Both the position numbers and the translations under genes were made by a program. Under the pieces are notes generated by a model. That model saw only the letters and a list, made by a program, of their open reading frames with translations. It searched no databases and was not told where the DNA came from. From Akkermansiaceae bacterium UBA2367 (GTDB taxonomy: Bacteria > Verrucomicrobiota > Verrucomicrobiia > Verrucomicrobiales > DEV007), in assembly GCA_002344525.1 (NCBI GenBank), contig DDTJ01000025.1, forward strand, positions 1 through 8,382: 8,382 bases of DNA. Direction: 5' to 3'. Below, one piece after another: positions 1 through 5,658 of this stretch. Within the stretch, counting starts at the first letter, position 1. Each line of letters starts with the position of its first letter.

Positions 1-21
1 CCAAAAATCCGTTGCATCTCA

Positions 22-93
22 CTCCTACTCTTACTCAAAATCGATCGTCCCTCAGCAGTTGAGTAAGAGTAGGAGGATGAGTAAGAGTAAGAG
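22..93 (+). promoter_or_regulatory. Leader hairpin and direct repeats upstream of the scaffold gene
   Basis: Positions 22-38 and 59-75 form a perfect 17-bp inverted repeat around a 20-nt loop. The 3' arm contains AGGAG, which pairs with CTCC of the 5' arm. The 11-mer GAGTAAGAGTA occurs at 61-71 and again at 79-89, so the 5' arm (26-36) could pair with either copy but not both. Such repeats are common in intergenic DNA of repeat-rich genomes, so this may be only a repeat, the terminator of an upstream gene, or a leader affecting translation of the gene starting at 103. The pairing is seen directly; any function is inferred. Confidence 0.5.
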
Positions 94-102
94 ACAAACG
101 CC

Positions 103-603
103 ATGACACACCCAGAAGACCGCCTCCAAGCCACCATCGCCAACCCGCAGAACATGGGCGAGATGCCCGACGCCGACGCCGTCGGCACCGTCGGCAACCC
201 CGAATGCGGCGACATGGTGCGGATGTGGCTGAAATTCTCCGAAAAGGACGGCAAAAAAATCATCGACCGCGCCTCCTTCCAGAGCTTCGGCTGCCAGACC
301 GCCATCGCCGTCGCCAGCATGGCCACCGAGATGCTCAAAGGCAAAACCGTGGCCGAGGCCCGCGAACTGAAATCCGCCGACCTCTCCAAACCGCTCGGCC
401 CCCTCCCCCCGATGAAGCTCCACTGCGGCGACATGGTCGAGGGGGCCTTGCGCGAAGCGCTTGCGGCGGAAAATCCGAAATCCGAACCTCGGAATCCGAA
501 CCTCGGCACCGAACCCTCTCCGGTCGCCGACCCGACCCTCTTGGGTTCCTTCCAAGCGCCGCCCCTGAAAGCCGGAAAACTCAAAGTCGTGAAGTTGGAT
601 TAG
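103..603 (+). CDS. IscU/NifU-type iron-sulfur cluster assembly scaffold protein
   Basis: This is a 166-aa cytoplasmic scaffold on which [Fe-S] clusters are built, from sulfur supplied by a cysteine desulfurase, before transfer to apoproteins. The three conserved cysteine sites of the U-type family are visible: NPECGDMV (C35, with D37), FGCQTAIA (C64) and KLHCGDM (C108, next to H107). The C64-C108 spacing matches IscU and leaves no room for the extra insertion typical of Firmicutes SufU. Residues 1-122 cover the whole IscU-like domain; IscU is usually about 128 aa. The remaining roughly 44 residues are a low-complexity tail rich in P, E, N and S, whose first part is encoded by AATCCGAA-type repeat DNA (about 472-507). 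No NifU C-terminal CxxC domain is seen. The ATG at 103 gives the family N-terminus but has no good Shine-Dalgarno. sufT follows 76 bp downstream, which supports a Fe-S assembly operon. The family call is firm; the choice between iscU, sufU and nifU as a name is not. Confidence 0.9.
   Translation: MTHPEDRLQATIANPQNMGEMPDADAVGTVGNPECGDMVRMWLKFSEKDGKKIIDRASFQSFGCQTAIAVASMATEMLKGKTVAEARELKSADLSKPLGPLPPMKLHCGDMVEGALREALAAENPKSEPRNPNLGTEPSPVADPTLLGSFQAPPLKAGKLKVVKLD
472..507. repeat. AATCCGAA-type short repeats inside the scaffold gene tail
   Basis: Tandem imperfect copies of AATCCGAA and AATCCGAACCTCGG lie within the reading frame and encode roughly NPKSEPRNPNLG, residues 124-135 of the scaffold protein. 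They lie beyond the conserved IscU-like domain, so they look like intergenic-type repeat DNA that was absorbed into the coding region. Confidence 0.6.
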
Positions 604-635
604 CCATTCCTCGATCGCCGCATTAGCTTCCGGTC

Positions 636-671
636 AACGAACGAAGAACCAGGAACGAAGAACGAAGAACC
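636..671 (+). repeat. Purine-rich AACGAAGAAC tandem repeat before sufT
   Basis: The spacer between the scaffold gene and sufT contains repeated AACGAAGAAC(C) units ending 8 bp before the sufT ATG. It is low-complexity and purine-rich, and it is the only Shine-Dalgarno-like material upstream of sufT. Its composition differs from the GC-rich coding DNA around it. Confidence 0.6.
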
Positions 672-679
672 GCGCCGCC

Positions 680-1228
680 ATGCACGAAGAAATCACCCTC
701 ACCCGCGAAGTCGAAGCCATCCAGATCCCCAGCGGCGACCTCATCTCCCTGCCCGCCGGAACCTTGGTGATGATCACCCAGGCCCTCGGCGGCACCTACA
801 CCGTCGCGACGAATTTCGGCCTCGCCCGGATCAAGGCGGAGAACGCCGACGCCCTCGGCATCGACCTTGAAGCGGAAAAGAGCAAACGCTCCGCCGCGCA
901 GGACGCCCTCGCCGCCGGCGACATCGAGAAGGCCGTGTGGGAGCAGCTCAAGCTCGTCTACGACCCCGAGATCCCCGTGAACATCGTCGATCTCGGACTC
1001 GTCTACGACTGCCGGATCGAGAAGGAGGAGGGCGAAGTCAACGTCGAGGTGAAGATGACCCTCACCGCCCCCGGCTGCGGCATGGGGCCAACCATCGCCG
1101 CCGACGCCCAGTCGAAGATCCTCCTCCTCGACGGCGTCCGCAACGCCCGCGTCGACATCGTCTGGGATCCCGTGTGGAACCAGGATATGATCTCCGAGGA
1201 AGGCCGGATGAAACTGGGGATGATCTGA
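680..1228 (+). CDS. sufT: SufT, Fe-S cluster assembly protein with MIP18/DUF59 domain
   Basis: This is a 182-aa protein that assists maturation or delivery of Fe-S clusters in SUF-type systems. The N-terminal part (about residues 8-50) contains the segment IPSGDLISLPAGTLVMITQ, typical of the long SufT form. A linker of charged residues follows (62-82), then the MIP18/PaaD-like domain (about 84-165) with the signatures DPEIPVNIVDLGLVYD and TLTAPGCGMG. C133 is the conserved cysteine of the family and C111 is an additional one. The protein ends shortly after VWDPVWNQDMISEEGRMKLG, a usual SufT C-terminus, so the gene looks complete. The ATG at 680 matches the family start. It lies 76 bp downstream of the U-type scaffold gene on the same strand and is probably cotranscribed with it. 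No clear terminator hairpin follows the stop. The assignment rests on both domain signatures and on context. Confidence 0.93.
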   Translation: MHEEITLTREVEAIQIPSGDLISLPAGTLVMITQALGGTYTVATNFGLARIKAENADALGIDLEAEKSKRSAAQDALAAGDIEKAVWEQLKLVYDPEIPVNIVDLGLVYDCRIEKEEGEVNVEVKMTLTAPGCGMGPTIAADAQSKILLLDGVRNARVDIVWDPVWNQDMISEEGRMKLGMI

Positions 1229-1276
1229 AGCTCTCCGGCTCTTGTCCGCTGCCGCAAAATCTTGTGCAATTTCGAC

Positions 1277-1304
1277 TTGCTTCCAAGTGGATCGCCCCCA
1301 TATT
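1277..1304 (+). promoter_or_regulatory. Candidate promoter for tRNA-Glu
   Basis: TTGCTT (1277-1282) and CATATT (1299-1304) are separated by 16 bp and lie upstream of the tRNA that starts at 1341. Each hexamer matches the sigma-70 consensus only partly, 3-4 of 6 positions. This is a weak match and is offered because the tRNA needs a promoter or read-through from sufT. Confidence 0.25.
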
Positions 1305-1340
1305 CCCGCCCTCCCCTAGCGTTGAGCTTGAGAATCAAGT

Positions 1341-1415
1341 GACCCGTTCGTCTAAGGGTTAGGACACCGCCCTTTCACGGCGGTAATACGGGTTCGAATC
1401 CCGTACGGGTCGCCA
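1341..1415 (+). tRNA. trnE: tRNA-Glu (anticodon UUC)
   Basis: The full cloverleaf can be drawn. The acceptor stem is GACCCGT pairing with ACGGGTC. The D arm is GTCT...GGAC. The anticodon stem is CCGCC/GGCGG with loop CTTTCAC, giving anticodon TTC, which reads GAA and probably GAG codons. The T arm is ACGGG-TTCGAAT-CCCGT. The discriminator base is G1412 and the terminal CCA is encoded (1413-1415). The D and T arms carry the expected bases, so the gene should be functional. It stands alone, between the Fe-S genes and a stretch of accessory-looking DNA. Confidence 0.97.
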
Positions 1416-1434
1416 TCAGCAAGGATGGCCTTTA
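1412..1434 (+). terminator. Weak hairpin overlapping the tRNA 3' end
   Basis: GCCATC (1412-1417) and GATGGC (1424-1429) form a 6-bp stem with a 6-nt loop, followed by a short T-containing run (CTTTA). The first stem arm includes the discriminator base and the encoded CCA. It could be a weak terminator, but the stem is short and the U tract is poor. Confidence 0.25.
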
Positions 1435-1646
1435 TAGCTCCGCCTTTGCTTCATGGGGAAGACGCGTGATGGTTCTTCCGGCGAGTACGGATAGACCTGA
1501 TCGGCTCGAACCGCCCCAAGGTTTTGGGCAAAGCGATCAGAAGCGCCGGTAGAGAATACGCGAAACGGATAGCCGAAGGCCATTTCGTGAGAGCTTCTCC
1601 CGCCCGGCGTTTCAAGGAACGCTCGTCGAAGTTCTCATAAACTTCG
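1416..1646. other. Non-coding or degraded segment after tRNA-Glu
   Basis: No gene is recognised here. A plus-strand frame from about 1470 to 1642 stays open (reading through DLIGSNRPKVLGKAIRSAG and ASPARRFKERSSK) but has no ATG start or usable ribosome site. The opposite strand is also open over part of it. A 7-bp hairpin, CGAAGTT/AACTTCG, lies at 1627-1646 just beyond the Clp_N stop codon and may be all that remains of a terminator for that gene. The segment may be a gene remnant, but none can be named. Confidence 0.4.
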
Positions 1647-2348
1647 CTACGGCTCGACATCCAGCGGAACGAAGTGGAACACGATCTCGGCCGGATTGCA
1701 GGGAGCGAGTTCCGCAAGAATCTCGCGTCGTGCGCTCATGACATGCTCGAACTTCCCTCCGACACTCGTCACGACCCGCGCGGCCGCGATGACGCGAGCC
1801 CGGTCGAGTCCGACGACGATCATTGGGCAGTCCTCCTCGCCCAAGCGGATGACCTCCGTTTCGTGGATCGGCTGGCGATAGTCGGGATCGAGTTGCTTGA
1901 GAAGCTCGTCCCGCAAGCTCCCGGCATCGGTTCCGAAGCTCGCGAGCACCCTCGCCGCAAGGCCTTCTCCTTCGGCCACCAATCCAAGCAGAAGGTGTTC
2001 GGTCCCGACGTAGCTGTGATTCAGGGCCTTCGCTTCCTTGGCGGCGAGTGCGCAAACGCGCTTCGACCGGGGCGTGAAGGGAATGGTCGGCCCGACGCTA
2101 CGCCAGCCAAACCAGAACCACCGCTTTTTCCGGAGCTTCTCCGCGTCCGCCCCCTCCGGCCCATAACCCACCAGTTCGACGACCGACTGCCTCACCGCAT
2201 CGAGATCGACACCTCGGCTCCGCAAGGCCGCCACGGCGACCTGCCCGTTACCCACATCTTTGGGTTTTGAGGATTCGCCAAGCTTCGGCAAGCGTGCGGA
2301 GCTTCGCAAAGCCCCCCCATAACACCTCGGATCCCGGGTCACCGTCAC
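1647..2348 (-). CDS. Short Clp_N-domain protein without AAA+ domain, 5' end possibly truncated
   Basis: This frame of up to 233 aa matches the N-terminal double-repeat domain of ClpC/ClpA unfoldases, which binds adaptors or substrates. The second repeat is intact: residues 90-155, with IPFTPRSKRVCALAAKEA and NHSYVGTEHLLLGLVAEGEG. Only the second half of the first repeat is present (about 34-65, VAVAALRSRGVDLDAVRQSVVELVGYGPEG); the expected R(S/A)..VL.LA.EEA...YVGTEHLLLG half is missing. Residues 1-30 resemble no Clp sequence and are encoded by repeat-like DNA. No Walker A or B motif follows; instead a roughly 75-residue tail (RLGEEDCPMIVVGLDRARVIAAARVV...) runs to the stop. The frame begins at a GTG (2348); another GTG at 2255 would give 202 aa. 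It is antisense to its neighbours and stands alone. It may be an accessory adaptor-like protein or a 5'-truncated gene. The domain call is sure; functionality and start are not. Confidence 0.7.
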   Translation of the reverse strand: MTVTRDPRCYGGALRSSARLPKLGESSKPKDVGNGQVAVAALRSRGVDLDAVRQSVVELVGYGPEGADAEKLRKKRWFWFGWRSVGPTIPFTPRSKRVCALAAKEAKALNHSYVGTEHLLLGLVAEGEGLAARVLASFGTDAGSLRDELLKQLDPDYRQPIHETEVIRLGEEDCPMIVVGLDRARVIAAARVVTSVGGKFEHVMSARREILAELAPCNPAEIVFHFVPLDVEP

Positions 2349-2582
2349 CCTTACGCCACAGATAACCTACCGGACGAGCGATCATGCGCACCGCCTCCGC
2401 CGTCGATGGAGGACTCTGCGGAGCCGCCACGCCACGCGCGCTTGCCGGCTCTCCACCCGGCAAGCCGATCACTTTCCCATATTTCCAGCGCCCACAGCTC
2501 CAAGCAGTCCTTCAGTCCAAGGTGCTTCCTTTTGTGCGCGGGCACTTCCACCGGCCCTCGCCACAAGATTCGCCACACGCGC
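2349..2582. other. Repeat-like non-coding segment upstream of the Clp_N gene
   Basis: No coding sequence is recognised on either strand. The segment contains an 8-bp inverted repeat, CTTGCCGG/CCGGCAAG (2441-2464, 8-nt loop), and AT-richer blocks such as CACTTTCCCATATTTCC that contrast with the surrounding genes. Open frames here give low-complexity R-, P- and S-rich translations with no family resemblance. It probably consists of old repeat insertions lying between the Clp_N gene and the MITE-like element, and may include the lost 5' end of the Clp_N gene. Confidence 0.4.
2441..2464. repeat. 8-bp stem hairpin
   Basis: CTTGCCGG (2441-2448) and CCGGCAAG (2457-2464) are perfect inverted repeats around an 8-nt loop. 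No T tract follows on either strand, so this is not an obvious terminator. It may belong to a dispersed repeat. Confidence 0.45.
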
Positions 2583-2587
2583 CTTAA

Positions 2588-2809
2588 GAGACTGTTGAAA
2601 AACCCCGTGATGAAAAACTGCGAGACATTTTCCCGCTTGGTGAGGCGCGACGAAGGAGTGGAGCGGGCTCCACGACTGAGGAGCAACGAAGCCAGGCGGG
2701 AAAAGGGCCGCAGCCCGCAGGGTCGGTCCACGACGCAACCGGCGAAGCCGCTGACTTCCCAGACAAAAACATCGCCAGATTTTTCATTGCGGGGTTTTTC
2801 AACAGTCTC
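2588..2809. mobile_element. MITE-like element, 20-bp perfect terminal inverted repeats, TTAA flanks
   Basis: The 222-bp element begins with GAGACTGTTGAAAAACCCCG (2588-2607) and ends with its exact reverse complement (2790-2809). Pairing extends inward to 28 of 30 positions (2588-2617 with 2780-2809). Both ends abut TTAA (2584-2587 and 2810-2813), consistent with a 4-bp target duplication. No transposase or long open frame is present, so it is non-autonomous. The interior has its own nested hairpin: TTTTCCCGC (2628-2636) pairs with GCGGGAAAA (2696-2704) around GTGGAGC-GG-GCTCCAC (2658-2673). The flanking bases make CTTAAG at both junctions, so the palindrome is continuous across the junction. 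The parent insertion sequence family cannot be named from the window. The right end lies 79 bp upstream of the hrpB start codon. Confidence 0.85.
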
Positions 2810-2888
2810 TTAAGCCCTTGTTTGCCACACGGAAGCAGTGCAAAAAATTTTCCTGCCACTAATATTCCTACCCACTTCCTCCCCTCGC

Positions 2889-5450
2889 ATGACCCGCGAC
2901 CGCACCCTGCCTATCTTCGAACTCGAAGCCGACTTTCTCGTCGCCCTGCGCGGGGAGAACGCCCGCCTCGTCGTCGAGGCCCCCACCGGCTCGGGGAAAT
3001 CGACGCAGATCCCGCAATTCCTCGCCGACAGCGGACTCGTCGGCGACCGGGAGATCTACGTCCTCCAGCCCCGCCGCCTCGCGGCCCGGATGCTGGCGCA
3101 CCGCGTCGCGGAGGAGCGCGGGGGCCGTCTCGGCGACGAGGTCGGCTACCAAGTCCGCTTCGAGAGCGAGGTCTCGGCGAAGACCCGCCTCCGCTTCGTC
3201 ACCGAGGGCATCCTCATCCGCAAGCTCATCGAGCAGCCCGACCTCGCCGACGTGGCCGCCGTCGTTCTCGACGAATTCCACGAGCGCCATTTCTTCGGCG
3301 ACATCAGCCTCGCCCGCTGCCTGGAGGTCCAGCGCACCCTACGCCCCGACCTGAAGCTAGTCGTCATGTCCGCGACCCTCGAAACGGCGGCCTTGAAACA
3401 CTACCTCGGCGAGGGCTGCCGCCACCTCGTCTCGCAGGGCCGCACCTTCCCCGTCGAGGTCCGCTACGAGCCTCAACGCGAACGACACCAGGGCAAACTG
3501 TGGGACCACGTCGCCCGCACGATCCGGGAACATCTGAAAAGCAACGGCATCCAAGGGCATATCCTCGTTTTCATGCCGGGAAGGTATGAAATCCAGAAAA
3601 CCCTCGAAGCCCTGAAACGCGCCCCGTGGAGCGGCGGCTTCGAACTGCACGCCCTCCACGGCGAACTGCCCCACGCCCAGCAGGACGCCGCCGTGGAGCG
3701 GAGCGAGCGCCCCAAGATCGTCGTCGCGACGAACGTGGCCGAGACCTCCATCACCATCGACGGGGTGCGTCTCGTCGTCGATTCCGGACTGGAGCGCCGC
3801 GCCTCCTTCGACTCGCGTCGCGGCATCGGCACCCTGCACATCGAGAGCATCTCCCGCGCCTCCGCCGACCAACGCGCGGGACGGGCCGGACGCACCGGAC
3901 CCGGCGTCGCCATCCGCCTCTGGAGCGAACGCGAGCACGAGCAGCGCGAGCCCGCCACGCCCGCCGAAATCCGTCGCATGGACCTGACCGAGGCCGTGCT
4001 CATCCTCTGCTCCAGCGGGGTGGAGAATATCCGTGAATTCCCCTGGTTCGAGCCGCCCGATCCCCGCGCCCTCGACGAGGCGATCCGGCGGCTCCGGGAT
4101 CTCGGAGCTCTCGACGAAAACGAGCGGCTCACCCCGGACGGTCGCCTCAAGGGGCAGGCCCCGGTGCCTCCGCGCTTCGGACGCCTCCTCCTCGACGCGG
4201 CGCGGGCGGGATGCCTGGAGACCTTCGCCCTCATCACCGCCATCACCCAAGCCCGCCCGCTTTTTCCAGCACGCAAGAAGCACTCCGAACACCTGATACC
4301 GGAGGATTTCGCGCAGGAGAGCGACCGCTCCGACTTCCAGCCCCTTCTCCGCGCCTGGCGGCAGATGAAGCAGAACCAGTTCCGCCGCGAGATCGGCGAG
4401 CGCTTCGGCATCCACGCCGGAGCCGCGAGGGACATCGATCACATCGCCAAGCAACTCGTGCGCGTCGCCTCGCGCTGGGCGAAGGATGCGGACGCCATCG
4501 ACGAACCGGACGGCGAACGCTTCGCGAAAATCCTCCTCAGCGGCTTCTCCGACCGCCTCGCCCTGCGCCACAGCGCCTCGACCCTGAGCTGTGCCGTGAT
4601 CGGAGGGCGTCGCGGGATGCTCGACAAGGAGAGCGTCGCCGCAGACAAGGACGCGCACCTTTTCCTCGCCGGGGAAATGGTCGAGGTCGAGGGCAAGGAT
4701 GTCTCCGTGAAGCTCTCCCTCTGCACCCGCATCGAGGAAGCCTGGCTGCGCGAGCGTTTCCCGAACGACTTCCACGAGCGCGACGGCGCGGTCTGGGACG
4801 AGCGCAACCGCAAGGTCGAGGCGCGACGAGAGCGGCGCTTCCGCGACCTCGTCCTCGAATCGCGTCCCAGCGGAACCGCCCCCTCCGGCGAAGCCGCCGC
4901 GATCCTCGCCGAGCGCGTCCTGTCCGGCGAACTCAATCTGAAAGCCTGGGACGACAAGGTCGAGGCCTGGTTCGCCCGCATCGACCTCGCCGCCGCGCAT
5001 TGCCCCGAATACGGCTTCATCCCCATCGACGACGAGGCGAAACTGCTCCTGCTTGAGCAGATCTGCGCCGGGGCGACGAGCTATTCCCAGATCAAGGACC
5101 GCCCCGTCTGGAACGCCCTGCGGGAATGGCTCCCCTCCCATCAGGCGGCGGCCCTCGACTTCCTCGCGCCGGAGCACCTGACCCTGTCCCATGGCAAGCC
5201 CATCAGGGTGCAATACCGGCGCGATGAAAAGCCGCGCATCTCCGCGCTGATCCAGCATCTCTTCGGACGGAAGGACTCGCCGACGATCTGCGAAGGCAAA
5301 GTCCCCGTCGTCATCGAGATCCTCGCCCCGAACCACCGGCCCGTGCAGGTGACGGAGAACCTCGCGGGCTTCTGGACTGGCAGCTATCCGGCGGTGCGGG
5401 CGCAGTTGCGGGGACGCTATCCGAAGCACGCGTGGCCGGAGTACGGGTGA
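2889..5450 (+). CDS. hrpB: HrpB-type ATP-dependent DExH-box helicase
   Basis: This is an 853-aa cytoplasmic SF2 helicase of the bacterial HrpA/HrpB family. Motif I is PTGSGKST (residues 32-39). Motif II is DEFHER (128-133), the DEFH form typical of HrpB rather than the DEAH of HrpA. Motif III is SAT (161-163), motif V TNVAETSITIDGV (281-293) and motif VI QRAGRAGR (328-335). An HA2-like region follows (about 366-450). The C-terminal HrpB_C region ends RPVQVTENLAGFWTGSYPAVRAQLRGRYPKHAWPE, the HrpB hallmark, so the protein is complete; HrpB is usually about 810-850 aa. The frame is open from a GTG at 2838, but the ATG at 2889 places the N-terminus (LPIFELEADFLVAL) as in the family and is preferred, though it lacks a Shine-Dalgarno. 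The gene stands alone between the MITE-like element and a strong inverted repeat. Its physiological role in most bacteria is poorly defined. Confidence 0.95.
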   Translation: MTRDRTLPIFELEADFLVALRGENARLVVEAPTGSGKSTQIPQFLADSGLVGDREIYVLQPRRLAARMLAHRVAEERGGRLGDEVGYQVRFESEVSAKTRLRFVTEGILIRKLIEQPDLADVAAVVLDEFHERHFFGDISLARCLEVQRTLRPDLKLVVMSATLETAALKHYLGEGCRHLVSQGRTFPVEVRYEPQRERHQGKLWDHVARTIREHLKSNGIQGHILVFMPGRYEIQKTLEALKRAPWSGGFELHALHGELPHAQQDAAVERSERPKIVVATNVAETSITIDGVRLVVDSGLERRASFDSRRGIGTLHIESISRASADQRAGRAGRTGPGVAIRLWSEREHEQREPATPAEIRRMDLTEAVLILCSSGVENIREFPWFEPPDPRALDEAIRRLRDLGALDENERLTPDGRLKGQAPVPPRFGRLLLDAARAGCLETFALITAITQARPLFPARKKHSEHLIPEDFAQESDRSDFQPLLRAWRQMKQNQFRREIGERFGIHAGAARDIDHIAKQLVRVASRWAKDADAIDEPDGERFAKILLSGFSDRLALRHSASTLSCAVIGGRRGMLDKESVAADKDAHLFLAGEMVEVEGKDVSVKLSLCTRIEEAWLRERFPNDFHERDGAVWDERNRKVEARRERRFRDLVLESRPSGTAPSGEAAAILAERVLSGELNLKAWDDKVEAWFARIDLAAAHCPEYGFIPIDDEAKLLLLEQICAGATSYSQIKDRPVWNALREWLPSHQAAALDFLAPEHLTLSHGKPIRVQYRRDEKPRISALIQHLFGRKDSPTICEGKVPVVIEILAPNHRPVQVTENLAGFWTGSYPAVRAQLRGRYPKHAWPEYG

Positions 5451-5459
5451 TTCCGGAAT

Positions 5460-5530
5460 TGGCCACGAAGAGGCACAAAAGCCGCAAAAGGCAGGCCGTT
5501 TTTTGTGCCTTTTGTGCCTCTTCGTGGCCA
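5460..5530. repeat. 71-nt inverted repeat, possible bidirectional terminator
   Basis: Arms 5460-5481 and 5509-5530 are perfect 22-bp inverted repeats (TGGCCACGAAGAGGCACAAAAG and its complement, abbreviated as the CACGAAGAGGCACAAAAG type). A further mismatched stem extends inward around a GC-rich loop containing GGCAGGCC and a T6 run. It starts 10 bp after the hrpB stop. It could form a very stable RNA hairpin ending hrpB transcription, and CACGAAGAGGCACAAAA-type units are familiar dispersed intergenic repeats. There is no downstream T tract, so classical intrinsic termination is uncertain. Confidence 0.8.
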
Positions 5531-5583
5531 TCCCCGCCCCACACGTCTCCAAGTCGTGCCAAACCGCTCTTTTGTGAATCAAA

Positions 5584-5630
5584 TTGCCGCCCGTTCGTCC
5601 ATCGGGTATCGTCCACGCGTCGTCGACGCG
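5584..5630 (+). promoter_or_regulatory. Candidate promoter and operator-like repeats upstream of the GAF gene
   Basis: TTGCCG (5584-5589) and TATCGT (5607-5612) are separated by 17 bp and each match the sigma-70 consensus at 4 of 6 positions. The heptamer TCGTCCA occurs at 5595-5601 and 5609-5615, overlapping the putative -10. A 6-bp inverted repeat, CGCGTC-GTC-GACGCG, follows at 5616-5630, 28 bp before the GTG start. The arrangement is compatible with a regulated promoter, but each element is short and could arise by chance in GC-rich DNA. Confidence 0.3.
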
Positions 5631-5658
5631 CCGCCAAACCGAACTTGGAACCAGACCT

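Noticed and set aside
1451..1717. Small frames on both strands just after the tRNA, considered as a GIY-YIG nuclease or integrase remnant
   Set aside because: Only faint resemblance over a few residues (SAGREYAKR) and no GIY or YIG motif, start codon or ribosome site, so no family is assigned.
1674..2270. 198-aa plus-strand frame overlapping the Clp_N gene
   Set aside because: The minus strand shows a clear Clp_N repeat (NHSYVGTEHLLLGLV); the plus-strand product resembles nothing.
2583..2814. CRISPR or tandem-repeat array
   Set aside because: The repeats are inverted and occur only twice, with no spacers of uniform length, which fits a MITE-like element instead.
2838..2888. GTG at 2838 as the start of hrpB
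   Set aside because: It would add 17 residues (MQKIFLPLIFLPTSSPR) not expected in HrpB; the GGAAG upstream is only 2 nt from the GTG. The ATG at 2889 is preferred.
3270..3281. DEFH instead of DEAH in helicase motif II as an anomaly
   Set aside because: DEFH is the normal form in the HrpB family, so it supports the assignment rather than being unusual.
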